In this document: one piece after another, positions 27,694-35,907 of the stretch
Position numbering within the stretch: the first letter of the stretch is position 1
How the letters are laid out: each line of letters starts with the position of its first letter
Assembly: GCA_017428265.1 (NCBI GenBank)
Contig: JAFRRD010000039.1
Span: 54,087-118,086, forward strand
DNA: 64,000 bases
Direction of reading: 5' to 3'
DNA from: Lachnospiraceae bacterium
Lineage (GTDB): Bacteria > Bacillota > Clostridia > Lachnospirales > Lachnospiraceae
Made by a program: the position numbers and the translations under genes
Notes under the pieces: generated by a model
What the model saw: the letters and a program-made list of their open reading frames with translations, nothing else
Told to the model about the DNA's origin: nothing
The model's database searches: none

Positions 27694-28482
27694 TCACCTG
27701 CCGGGCTGCTGGCGGTTCTGATTCCGGGGCATCCGTGTGACCGTGGTGCCGAGGTAGATCTCATTGTAGCGGCGCAGCTCGTAGCTGTTCCGCACGGTAT
27801 AGGTCCGCGCAGCCGTCGCCTTCTGCACCGGCCGCATCCGCCGTTTCATGCTGCTGGTGATCGCCCAGGCGACCAGCAAGGCAAGCCCGAAGGTCCAGAG
27901 ATAGTTGGAGGATTCCGCCGCCGTCTGTCCTTTGTCGAAGCCGCCCTGTTCTTCATGCGTCTGCACAAGTTCCAGGTAGCGGCGCGCCGCTTCGTCATAG
28001 TCTCCGCCCTCCAGATAGGGCTGCAGAGTCTCCGTCACGAATGAGGCGTCCTCCTCGTTGTAACTCTCCGCTTCGCGGCCTGCGGCATAAAACGCGTACT
28101 GCCGGTTCCCGCTTTCCTTGCAGAAGACAAAGATCATGCCGGTCCGGTCATCGCCGCGGCCAAAGCCGTTCGCCTCATAGAAAGCTTTCGCAAATACGTT
28201 GATCGAGTCGTAGACCTGATCACCGAGCGAGCTGTCCTGCAGAACGTAGACCGAAAGCAGAACGGCGTCGGTCTCGTATTTTCCGGCAAGCTCGGCCGCA
28301 GTCTTCGTAAATTCTGACTCGGCGGCCGCCGACCAGACGTTGGCCCGGTCGATGATCCGCACGGTCTGATTGCCGGCGGGGGCAGGCGCACCCAGTGCTG
28401 CGGCGCTGCGGCCCGGGAAGAGCAAAAGCAAGGCAAGGAGGATCAGGACGGAAAAACGTTTCATCATTTTCATCATCTCCAC
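27694..28482 (-). CDS. TPM-domain membrane protein (YdjH/YgcG-like)
   Basis: 262 residues. A signal-like hydrophobic segment (10-28) precedes a TPM domain (about 43-185): VRIIDRANVWSAAAESEFTK, the strand DAVLLSVYVLQD, and GRGDDRTGMIFVFCKESGN. After a linker comes a second membrane helix (YLWTFGLALLVAWAI, about 202-216) and a strongly basic tail (RRMRPVQK ... RMPRNQNRQQPGR) likely facing the cytoplasm. TPM proteins act in assembly or repair at membranes. The stop of the zinc-ribbon gene is 3 bases upstream, so the two are coupled. Confidence 0.8.
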   Translation of the reverse strand: MEMMKMMKRFSVLILLALLLLFPGRSAAALGAPAPAGNQTVRIIDRANVWSAAAESEFTKTAAELAGKYETDAVLLSVYVLQDSSLGDQVYDSINVFAKAFYEANGFGRGDDRTGMIFVFCKESGNRQYAFYAAGREAESYNEEDASFVTETLQPYLEGGDYDEAARRYLELVQTHEEQGGFDKGQTAAESSNYLWTFGLALLVAWAITSSMKRRMRPVQKATAARTYTVRNSYELRRYNEIYLGTTVTRMPRNQNRQQPGR

Positions 28483-28485
28483 CTC

Positions 28486-29580
28486 CTACATGAAGTTCGC
28501 GAGCGCGAACAGGCCGGAAATGACAGCGAAGATCCCGAGGAACCACGCCCAGTATTTGGCTTTCGAGACCGGCAGGTTGCCGGTCATCTTTCCGGTCTGG
28601 CCGTTGACCGCGAAGCGGTAGGTCTCGCCCTGGTAGCTCGCCGTGATGAGATAGACGGGGAGAAGGACGTATTTCACCGAGGTATCCGTCAGGCGCATGT
28701 TCCGGTGCACCGGGACCGCCGTGGCAAAGCTGCGCAGGGAACTGCGGAAGGCTTCCGCCAGGGTATTATGCACGCGCAGGTCGATGCGCGGAAGGCAGGC
28801 CTCGGCATCATCGTCGAAGCGGTCTGCAAAAAAGCCCGAAAGGTAACCGGGGGCGTATTCCTTCAGTTCGGCGAAATCGTAGGGTTCGATGGAGTCCATC
28901 AGGGCGTCATCCATGCGCCGCGATCCGTCCGCCGGGACCTTTGCAAAGCCCATCCCGCCTTCGCAGTTCACCAGGTAGCGGGAGGTCTCCGTATAGTAGA
29001 ACTGATTGTCCGCCCAGGTCCTGACGCGCGTCGCATCGAAGGTCATCGAGCCGTCCGCGCGGCAGTTGTAGAGCCAGAAGGGCACATACACGCCCTTCAC
29101 CTCTTCGATCTTGTGGGTGTCCAGGAAGTTGTTCGGCAGAAGGCGCTTGCCGGCGCAGTACTGCTTCACGATCGCCTTCAGTTTTTTCTTGTCCACGCGG
29201 AAGGGGATCACCCCGTTCGGCTTCAGCAGGCCGGACAGATTCTCTTCCATGACCATGACGTTGCCGCAGTAAGGGCAGTGCGTGGCCGCCGTGACCGCAT
29301 CGGTCACGACCTCGGCGCCGCAGGATTTACAGACGTAGGACACCATCCCGTCGAGATGCTCCTCCGGGACGTTTGCCGCGTAGTCGCCCCAGTCAAAGGG
29401 CTGCTCGGCGTTCACGTCCGCATCCTTCACCTCATCGAAAGTGAAGGTGCAGTCGCAGTATTCGCAGGAAAAGCGGCTCAGCTCCGCGCTGTATTTCAGC
29501 GGGGAGCCGCAGTTCGGGCATTTAAAGGAAACCGTTTCGCTCAATTCCAGTACCTCAATATGTTTTTGTATCCAGTGCAT
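28486..29580 (-). CDS. Zinc-ribbon membrane protein (YdjG-like)
   Basis: 364 residues. Two zinc ribbons: CPNC-x16-CEYC (about 20-41) and CKSC-x14-CPYC (about 82-102). A conserved beta-rich middle (VYVPFWLYNCRADGSMTF) follows, and a C-terminal membrane helix. Order and content match Bacillus YdjG, which acts with YdjH and YdjI. Start uncertain: the ATG at 29580 overlaps the permease gene by 26 bases and has GAGG directly against it; a TTG at 29544 with GAGG eight bases upstream would give MSETVSFKCPNC, a typical beginning for this family. Confidence 0.75.
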   Translation of the reverse strand: MHWIQKHIEVLELSETVSFKCPNCGSPLKYSAELSRFSCEYCDCTFTFDEVKDADVNAEQPFDWGDYAANVPEEHLDGMVSYVCKSCGAEVVTDAVTAATHCPYCGNVMVMEENLSGLLKPNGVIPFRVDKKKLKAIVKQYCAGKRLLPNNFLDTHKIEEVKGVYVPFWLYNCRADGSMTFDATRVRTWADNQFYYTETSRYLVNCEGGMGFAKVPADGSRRMDDALMDSIEPYDFAELKEYAPGYLSGFFADRFDDDAEACLPRIDLRVHNTLAEAFRSSLRSFATAVPVHRNMRLTDTSVKYVLLPVYLITASYQGETYRFAVNGQTGKMTGNLPVSKAKYWAWFLGIFAVISGLFALANFM

Positions 29581-30682
29581 CCCTCAAGCCGTTGCTTAAG
29601 AGATGGAAGGCGATCATCATCAGGGAAATAATCAGGGCCGGGAAGAGGGTCTGGGTCGGATAAAGCCCCAGCACGCCCTGTGCCTCCGCGAGCAGGTTGC
29701 CGAGAGACGGCTCCGGCGCGGCGATCCCGAGGCCGATGTAGCTCAGGAAGGCCTCGGTAAAAATCACGCCCGGCACGGCCATCACCGCCCGGTTGATGAT
29801 CGGACCGGCGGCGTTCGGCAGGATGTGCCGGCTCATGATCCGGACATCGGAAGCACCCATCGTCTGCGCCGCAAGCACGTATTCCCGCCCCTTGAAGCGC
29901 AGGAACTGCGCCCGCACGAGCTGTGCGGTACCGACCCAGTTCCGGCAGGCAAGGGCGAGGATCATCGTCCCGACACCGCTGCCCATGAGCATGATCATCA
30001 GCGTGCAGATGACCACGTTGGGAATGGCGCGCACGACCTCGCAGATCCGCATCAGGATCAGGTCCGTTTTCCCGCCGTACCAGCCGCAGACTGCGCCCCA
30101 GACCGTGCCGATCATAAGGTCCAGCAGGACCGCGGCGAAGGCAATGAGCAGGGAGACCCGCGTCCCGCGCCAGGTCCGGGTCCAGATGTCGCGCCCGAGC
30201 GCGTCCGTCCCGAACCAGAAGTTCACGTCCTCTCCGGCGCCTTTGTACAGGTAGTAATCGACCTCGACGTCAGCAACCGGAATGCCGCGGACGGTCCTTT
30301 CATTGAAGGTCCGGATCACGCAGCCTTCGGGATATTTTGCCGTATCCGACAGCGATGACAGCTGCCGCTCCTTCAGGGTCGCGTGGCCGTTGAACAGCGG
30401 GATCCAGGTCAGACCACGGATGCGCGGCGGCATATTGACATAATCTTCTGCCAGCAGCTGCCGGCGGTAGCTGTATTCGTTGAAGTCCGGTGCGAAAACC
30501 GCCATCAGAACAAGGACGGCAAGGATCGCGACCGCAGCCACGGCTGCCGCATCTTTTCTGAGCTGCCGCAGGGCATCGCCGGCATAACTCGCCGCCTTGC
30601 CCGGCAGAGGCCCGCCGGCGGCAGGCTCCGGACGGTTCGCAAAGACGAACAGATTTTTCTTTGTCTTTTTCTGCTCTGTCAT
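29555..30682 (-). CDS. Peptide/nickel-type ABC transporter permease (OppC-like)
   Basis: 375 residues. A polar 50-residue N-terminus, first membrane helix near 52-70, an external loop of about 120 residues, then five membrane helices with the permease signature (GASDVRIMSRHILPNAAGPI, about 275-295) that docks on the ATPase. This is the DppC/OppC arrangement: extended loop after helix 1. It partners the OppB-like gene it overlaps by 4 bases. ATPase subunits are not beside it; the next gene downstream is the unrelated zinc-ribbon protein. Confidence 0.9.
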   Translation of the reverse strand: MTEQKKTKKNLFVFANRPEPAAGGPLPGKAASYAGDALRQLRKDAAAVAAVAILAVLVLMAVFAPDFNEYSYRRQLLAEDYVNMPPRIRGLTWIPLFNGHATLKERQLSSLSDTAKYPEGCVIRTFNERTVRGIPVADVEVDYYLYKGAGEDVNFWFGTDALGRDIWTRTWRGTRVSLLIAFAAVLLDLMIGTVWGAVCGWYGGKTDLILMRICEVVRAIPNVVICTLMIMLMGSGVGTMILALACRNWVGTAQLVRAQFLRFKGREYVLAAQTMGASDVRIMSRHILPNAAGPIINRAVMAVPGVIFTEAFLSYIGLGIAAPEPSLGNLLAEAQGVLGLYPTQTLFPALIISLMMIAFHLLSNGLRDALDTKTY

Positions 30683-31635
30683 GCCGCGCCCCCTTTCCGC
30701 CCGGCCAGACGGATCCGGGGATCGATCAGGCCGTAGGCGATGTCCATAAGGAGCACGGTCACCAGATTGATCACGGAATAAAAGACGAGGACCGCCATGA
30801 CCAGCCAGAGGTCGCGGGACGAGATGGCCTGCGTCATGATGCCGCCGACGCCGGGGACCGCAAAGATCTTCTCGACCACGAGCGATCCGCCGAGAACCCC
30901 CGTGATCAGCGGAACGATCACGTTGACGAGCGGGACCATGGAATTGCGCATCGCGTGCCGCGTGAGGCTCTGCGAGGGCGTTAAGCCCTTCGCTTTCGCG
31001 AGCAGCATATAGTCGGTGTTCAGATTTTCAAGGAGTTCCCCGCGAAGGTACCTGCAGATCGTGGCGATGGGCCAGAAGGAAAGCGCGAGGACCGGCAGGA
31101 TCAGCGAGCGCAGCCGTTCCGCCGCCGTTCCCGCCGAATTGTAAATGATATCGAGCCCGCCCCTGTAGCCCAGCCCATACTGCAGGGCGGAGGCAAACAC
31201 GAAGGACGGCACAGAGATGCAGACCACGGTCAGGATCCCGATCAGGCGGTCGGGGATCTTTCCGGCCGTCCGCGCCGAGAGAGCCCCCGCCAGGATCCCG
31301 AAGGGGATCGCAGCGGCAATAGAAAGAAGATTCAGCACGAGCGTTACCGGAATGCGGCCTGCCAGCACCTTCCAGACCGGCACGTTCGGTTCTATTTTCA
31401 GGGATACGCCCCAGTAACCGTCCGCGATGATATCGCGCCAGAAATAATAATACTGGACAGGGATGGATTCGTTCAGGTGATGCTTTTCTTCGAGCAGTGC
31501 TTCCAGCTCCGGTGAGCTTTCCGGGTCATCAAAAGGGGACCCGGGCATCAGCCGGATCACGAAAAAACACAGGGTCATGATCACGAACAGGGTCAGGACC
31601 ATCAGGCCCAGACGCTTCAGTACGTATCGTGACAC
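30679..31635 (-). CDS. Peptide/nickel-type ABC transporter permease (OppB-like)
   Basis: 318 residues, six membrane helices; starts MSRYVLKRLGLMVLTLFVIM, as OppB/DppB proteins do. The EAA-type loop KGLTPSQSLTRHAMRNSMVP (about 235-255) matches the docking segment. It forms the pore with OppC. AAAGGGGGG lies before the ATG at 31633-31635. The gene follows the lipoprotein gene by 28 bases. Substrate class (oligopeptide, dipeptide or nickel) cannot be told from permeases alone. Confidence 0.9.
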   Translation of the reverse strand: MSRYVLKRLGLMVLTLFVIMTLCFFVIRLMPGSPFDDPESSPELEALLEEKHHLNESIPVQYYYFWRDIIADGYWGVSLKIEPNVPVWKVLAGRIPVTLVLNLLSIAAAIPFGILAGALSARTAGKIPDRLIGILTVVCISVPSFVFASALQYGLGYRGGLDIIYNSAGTAAERLRSLILPVLALSFWPIATICRYLRGELLENLNTDYMLLAKAKGLTPSQSLTRHAMRNSMVPLVNVIVPLITGVLGGSLVVEKIFAVPGVGGIMTQAISSRDLWLVMAVLVFYSVINLVTVLLMDIAYGLIDPRIRLAGRKGGAA

Positions 31636-31663
31636 GATGATCCCCCCTTTCGGATTCTTCTTT

Positions 31664-33568
31664 CTATTTTCTCAGCTCCGTGTCGATATCACAGAGCCAG
31701 TAGCGGACATTGGCCGGATCGTTGAAATCATAGGTGACCCACTCATGCAGCAGCGACTGCGTGGTCCGCTCAAACAGCGGAATGACGATGCGCTCCTCAA
31801 GCGCTGCCTTTTCCATGGCTGCTGCCGCCGCGACGTTCTTCGCCATGTCGGTCTTGTAGGAGGCATCGCTCTCCTGCAGCCAGATCGTCTTTTCGACCGT
31901 CTCGCAGTGGTAGGCCGCGTTGCATTTGCTCCAGTAGGAGCTCGAGAACACGTCGAACTGGTTCATGGGGCTCGCGTCGGTGACCAGCCGGCTCCAGTTG
32001 GAAAGCCCGAGCTCGAAGGCGTTCTCGTCCGTGCGCCAGGCCTTCATTTTGGACAGGCGGTTCGCGCTCGGGATCTCTTCGATTTTCAGTACCAGCCGGC
32101 CTTCGAAGATCCGGTCGAATTCCTCCTGCAGGAACTGCGCACAGATGCGCATCTCGTCGTTGTCGGAGGAAATAGTCAGGGTCAGTTCCAGCTTATCCAG
32201 CCCCTCCTCCGCCATGGCCTTGTCAAAATACTGCTTCGCCAGGGCGGGATCAAAGGATTTTTCGATATCCTCCACATAGGCCTTCGCCTCGTCGGTGTCA
32301 CGGAAGCGGACCGGGCTGTATTCGCCGCAGTAGGAGGTGTAGGGAACGATGAAATTTGCGGGTTCACCGCCCTCGCGCCTTGCCAGGGTCACGCGGTCCA
32401 CCGCATACCACAGTGCGTTCTTAAAATCCATATTGGCGAGGATCGGCTTCGTCATCTTCGAGGCGTCGAGTGCCTTTGCCGTATACGTCTTCTTGCCGTC
32501 CTTTTCTGTGAAAACGTCCGCATTGTTCGGGTCGTCCGGGCGGTGTTCCACGCGCACCGGCTCGCTCTTTTTGTCAGACGCAGCGTTATAATGTGCCGTG
32601 TTGTCGTTGATCTCGATCATCAGAATGTAGCGCGACGGTGTGGAGAAATAGTCGGGGCTGTCCATGTACTGCTCGCCGACCTGGGCAGTGATCATGACCG
32701 CATCCAGCTCGCCCCGCTCAAACATCTCCACGCGGGTCTGGACATTCTGCACATACACGAGCTCGGCGCCGTCCAGCAGGATCTCGTCCGCAAAGACGTA
32801 ATTCGGGTTCTTTTCCATCACGATGCGGGACTCCTTCACCCACTTCGTGACCGTGAAGGGGCCGCAGTATTTCGCCTTGTCCGCAGCGCTGCCGTAGGTG
32901 CTCGAGGCCCCATCGGCGCTCATGCAGGACGCGTAGAGCTCGGGATCCACCGGCACGGTGCCGTATTCGCCGAAGGCCTTCATCACAAGGTCAGCCGTCA
33001 CCGGCGCCTCGGTCGTGATCTCAAGGATATTGCCTTCCAGCGTTCTGATCCCGACGTCTTCCCACTTCACATCCCCGCCGGTATAGTAGGTCCGGGCATT
33101 TTTGATGCTGATGTAAAGGTTCATGTTGTCGCCGGAACGGTGCTTCATCTTCGGATCGAGGCAGATCTTCATCGACGCCTCGAAGGAAGCCGCCGTGATG
33201 GGTGTGCCGTCGCTGAAGCAGGCATTATCCCGCAGTCTGATCTGCCACACACAGCCGTCCGCATCCTTTTGCTCCGGCTCCGCAGCCGCAAGCTCCGGCC
33301 GCATATAGCGCGTGTCGGTCGTGCCCTCGATCTTCGTCCAGGAGCGATAAAGCCGCGCCTGGCACCAGGTATTGAATGCATCCTCCGACGAATTGGCCTC
33401 GTAGGGATCGAAGGTGCGGCAGTTCTCCGAAGAGACCCGGATGATCTTCGGTTCCGCCTTCGGTTCCTCACTCGTCTCCGTCGAGGTTACGGCCGGCTTC
33501 TTCCCACAGGCCGCAAGCAAAATGATCATTGCCGCCGCAAGCAAAACACTGTATATCCGTTTCCGCAT
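31664..33568 (-). CDS. Peptide-type ABC transporter substrate-binding lipoprotein
   Basis: 634 residues. Signal peptide RKRIYSVLLAAAMIILLAAC with lipobox LAAC, so lipid-anchored outside. The mature part is a family-5 solute-binding protein: RLRDNACFSDGTPITAASFEASM, the hinge strand and KNALWYAVDRVTLARREGG. It is longer than usual OppA. Two adjacent ATGs at 33569-33571 and 33566-33568; the second has better spacing (6) from GGAGG. Gene order lipoprotein-OppB-OppC is normal, but no oppD or oppF follows. Confidence 0.88.
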   Translation of the reverse strand: MRKRIYSVLLAAAMIILLAACGKKPAVTSTETSEEPKAEPKIIRVSSENCRTFDPYEANSSEDAFNTWCQARLYRSWTKIEGTTDTRYMRPELAAAEPEQKDADGCVWQIRLRDNACFSDGTPITAASFEASMKICLDPKMKHRSGDNMNLYISIKNARTYYTGGDVKWEDVGIRTLEGNILEITTEAPVTADLVMKAFGEYGTVPVDPELYASCMSADGASSTYGSAADKAKYCGPFTVTKWVKESRIVMEKNPNYVFADEILLDGAELVYVQNVQTRVEMFERGELDAVMITAQVGEQYMDSPDYFSTPSRYILMIEINDNTAHYNAASDKKSEPVRVEHRPDDPNNADVFTEKDGKKTYTAKALDASKMTKPILANMDFKNALWYAVDRVTLARREGGEPANFIVPYTSYCGEYSPVRFRDTDEAKAYVEDIEKSFDPALAKQYFDKAMAEEGLDKLELTLTISSDNDEMRICAQFLQEEFDRIFEGRLVLKIEEIPSANRLSKMKAWRTDENAFELGLSNWSRLVTDASPMNQFDVFSSSYWSKCNAAYHCETVEKTIWLQESDASYKTDMAKNVAAAAAMEKAALEERIVIPLFERTTQSLLHEWVTYDFNDPANVRYWLCDIDTELRK

Positions 33569-33676
33569 CATCTTCCTCCTTTCCGGAGCCGGAACACCGG
33601 CGCCTGGCACATCATACTTCATTGTTCTTTGTATCATATTTCCCTCGTAAAAACAATAAAACAATCATAAAATGGC

Positions 33677-33739
33677 TTGTCAGGGGGACGGTTCTGCTGA
33701 CACACCAAAAACGTGTCGGCAGAACCGTCCCCCTGACAA
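33677..33739. repeat. Long palindromic intergenic repeat (REP-like)
   Basis: Arms of 27 bases (33677-33703 and 33713-33739) with one mismatch around a 9-base loop, core CAGGGGGACGGTTCTGCTGA. The GGGGGACGGTTCT core is known to me as a frequent dispersed intergenic element in Clostridia. It also sits between the oligopeptide lipoprotein start and the nitroreductase stop; neither strand shows a T-run, so it is not a plain terminator. Confidence 0.75.
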
Positions 33740-33751
33740 AAGACTTGCCTT

Positions 33752-34264
33752 TCAGATAAAAGTAACCGTTTCGGCAAGGGGTTTCCGGCTGCTGTGATTC
33801 GGGAGCGGCCCCACACCTTCCTCTGCATAACCGAGGTCCAGCAGCATCAGGATCTCTTCCTTCTCCGGCAGTCCCAGTTCGGCTTTTAACAGCTCCGGAT
33901 CGAAACGGTTGACCCAGCAGCTGTCCACGCCTTCATCTGCCGCCGCCAGGATCAAATGGGTTGCCACGATCGTCGCATCCTCGATCCCCGAATCGCGCTG
34001 TCCGCCCGGATAGGTATAAACATTTTCCCTGTCAAAAGCAACCGCCAGAACCGTCGGCGCACCGTAACGGCAAATGGTCAGCTTATCCACTTTAGCCAGT
34101 GCATCCTCGGATTCCAGTACATAAATGTGCTGCTCCTGAAGATTTCTGGCTGTCGGCGCCAGACGCCCCGCTTCCAGGATGGCGTTGATTTTCTCTCGTT
34201 CAACCTTTCTGCTGCTGTACTTTTTGCAGGCATAGCGATTCCTGACCACATCCTTGAATTCCAT
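33752..34264 (-). CDS. Nitroreductase-family flavoprotein
   Basis: 170 residues from the ATG at 34262-34264, preceded by GGAGGAAG. MEFKDVVRNRYACKKYSSRKV is the classic FMN-binding N-terminus of short nitroreductases, followed by APTARNLQ and LAAADEGVDSCWVNRF. Members use NAD(P)H and FMN to reduce nitro groups, quinones or other electron-poor substrates. It lies 16 bases after fthC and is last of the lysR-fthC-nitroreductase unit. A role in redox balance of the adjacent catabolic cluster is conceivable but not shown. Confidence 0.85.
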   Translation of the reverse strand: MEFKDVVRNRYACKKYSSRKVEREKINAILEAGRLAPTARNLQEQHIYVLESEDALAKVDKLTICRYGAPTVLAVAFDRENVYTYPGGQRDSGIEDATIVATHLILAAADEGVDSCWVNRFDPELLKAELGLPEKEEILMLLDLGYAEEGVGPLPNHSSRKPLAETVTFI

Positions 34265-34280
34265 TTGTCTTCCTCCGTTT

Positions 34281-34862
34281 CTATAATATCGTTCCCGAAT
34301 AGATCGCTTTGTCTGTATAGACGGCTTCCATCGGATAATCCCACTCGCGCAGCGGAATGAAATCCGCCTTCTGCACCTCAAATGCTGCCGCTGCCACATG
34401 TGCATTCCTGCACTTCGGAAGGAAACGGTCATAGTAACCGGCCCCCATGCCGATCCGGCTGCCGTTTTCGTCAAAGGCTGTGCACGGGCAGATCACAAGG
34501 TCTATGCTTTCCGGGGCAATTTGTTCTGAAGCTTCAGGCAGCGGCTCCGGTATCCCAAACGCCCCTTTTTTCCAGGCTCCGGGGAGCATGGCGATCATCT
34601 CTGTCCTGCTGATGCAAAGCGGGTATACAAAACGTTTTCCGGCCGAAGCCGGATGAGAAAGGAGCGCATCCAGGGAGAGTTCACCCCTGATATGATTGTA
34701 GATCATAACCGTCCCGGCCTGCTGAAAGATCCTGCTTTCCGCAATCCGTTCTGCTGCCGCAGCCGAACCCGCTTCCCGCTCAGCATCTGTTAACGCATCT
34801 CTGGCCGAAATGCCCCGCCCGCGCAGGACAGCACTCGTTACATCTGAAGAAAGCTCACTCAT
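34281..34862 (-). CDS. fthC: 5-formyltetrahydrofolate cyclo-ligase
   Basis: 193 residues. The Mg-ATP/folate motif GMGAGYYDRFL (about 143-153), PCTAFDENGSRIG and the end WDYPMEAVYTDKAIY mark this family, which turns 5-formyl-THF into 5,10-methenyl-THF with ATP. Its first codons overlap the lysR stop by 8 bases, so it is translated with the regulator. Combined with fhs, fchA and folD within 5 kb it completes a set for oxidising and rescuing one-carbon folates. Confidence 0.85.
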   Translation of the reverse strand: MSELSSDVTSAVLRGRGISARDALTDAEREAGSAAAAERIAESRIFQQAGTVMIYNHIRGELSLDALLSHPASAGKRFVYPLCISRTEMIAMLPGAWKKGAFGIPEPLPEASEQIAPESIDLVICPCTAFDENGSRIGMGAGYYDRFLPKCRNAHVAAAAFEVQKADFIPLREWDYPMEAVYTDKAIYSGTIL

Positions 34863-35757
34863 TACTGAAACCTGTTTTCAAGGCGAAATAGTGCTTCACG
34901 TGTTTCGCAAACAGCTGTGCTGCATGTGACTGATAATTATTCTTTACCCACCCCAAAAGAACTCTCCAGGGAAATGCATCTTCAAGCGGAATGATTTTCA
35001 GCCCCGGGCACAGAATATGCTCTGCATAAGGTCTGGGCATGATATACACGCCGGTCCCGTTAAGCGTGCTCTTAACCAAAGAACTGATATTGGTGCTGGA
35101 AAAGCCAACTTTGGGCACATACCCCGCCTGTTTGCATTTTTCCATGATCTGCTGATACATCAGAGACGCCGAAGTATACAGATTATATGACTCCTCCTGC
35201 AGATCTTTAAAGCTTAGTTTTTCTCTTTCGGCCAGGCTGTTTTTATCTGACACACAGACAACAATCGTGTCCTCCAGAAGAGGTATCGTCTCAACCACAT
35301 CACTCTTCTCCAGAGAGATATAGATATTGATATCCGTCTCATGATTCTCCAGCATTTTCTGCAAAGCCAGCGACCCCATTTCCTCAACGCGGATTTCAAT
35401 GTCCGGATACCGCTGGCAGAACTGATTGATGATCTCTCTTCCATACAGTTCATTGACCATCGGTCCCATTCCGATAGCCAGTCTTCCTTTAACCGCCATT
35501 TTTACAGCGTCAATGGCATCAGGAATCGCATCAAACTGCTGCAGAATCGTCGTTGCTCTGGCATACAGAACCTCTCCGCAATCTGTCAGATAAACACCAT
35601 CCGGCTGTGTATCAAATAACTGGGCCCCCAGTTCATCTTCCATCTTCCGGATGGCTTTACTGATTGCGGGCTGTGAAACAAATAAATGTGCTGCTGCTTT
35701 AGTATAACGTCTGTCATCTGCGACCTGAACGAAATAGCGAAGATCTCTCAGTTCCAT
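34855..35757 (-). CDS. LysR-family transcriptional regulator
   Basis: 300 residues from the ATG at 35755-35757 with CAGGAGG seven bases upstream. MELRDLRYFVQVADDRRYTKAAAHLFVSQPAISKAIRKME is the LysR helix-turn-helix; the rest is a periplasmic-binding-like effector domain. It lies between folD and fthC on the same strand. A dyad CTATAAC-N7-GTTATAG sits 31 bases before its start, and the same 7-base half-site appears near the fhs/Ldh2 and TRAP promoters, so it is the natural candidate regulator for the whole catabolic region. Effector unknown. Confidence 0.88.
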   Translation of the reverse strand: MELRDLRYFVQVADDRRYTKAAAHLFVSQPAISKAIRKMEDELGAQLFDTQPDGVYLTDCGEVLYARATTILQQFDAIPDAIDAVKMAVKGRLAIGMGPMVNELYGREIINQFCQRYPDIEIRVEEMGSLALQKMLENHETDINIYISLEKSDVVETIPLLEDTIVVCVSDKNSLAEREKLSFKDLQEESYNLYTSASLMYQQIMEKCKQAGYVPKVGFSSTNISSLVKSTLNGTGVYIMPRPYAEHILCPGLKIIPLEDAFPWRVLLGWVKNNYQSHAAQLFAKHVKHYFALKTGFSNE

Positions 35758-35787
35758 ATTATCCTCCTGTTCCGGCATCAAGTTTAC

Positions 35788-35808
35788 CTATAACTGACTA
35801 TGTTATAG
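35788..35808 (-). promoter_or_regulatory. Likely LysR autoregulatory site
   Basis: Perfect inverted repeat CTATAAC-TGACTAT-GTTATAG. Its inner ATAAC-N7-GTTAT fits the LysR-type pattern of short dyads. Placement 31 bases before the lysR start suggests autoregulation; binding is inferred. Confidence 0.6.
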
Positions 35809-35907
35809 CACAATAAACAACTATTGTCACGATAACCAGGTATTATTATTGCCTGAGAGCGCTATGAAACTGTTAATTTTTTCGCTGTTTTCAAATCATC
35901 TTGGCTT

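Noticed and set aside
31577-33670. 697-codon plus-strand frame
   Set aside because: Mirror of the substrate-binding lipoprotein gene; low-complexity His/Arg/Val composition and no ribosome site.
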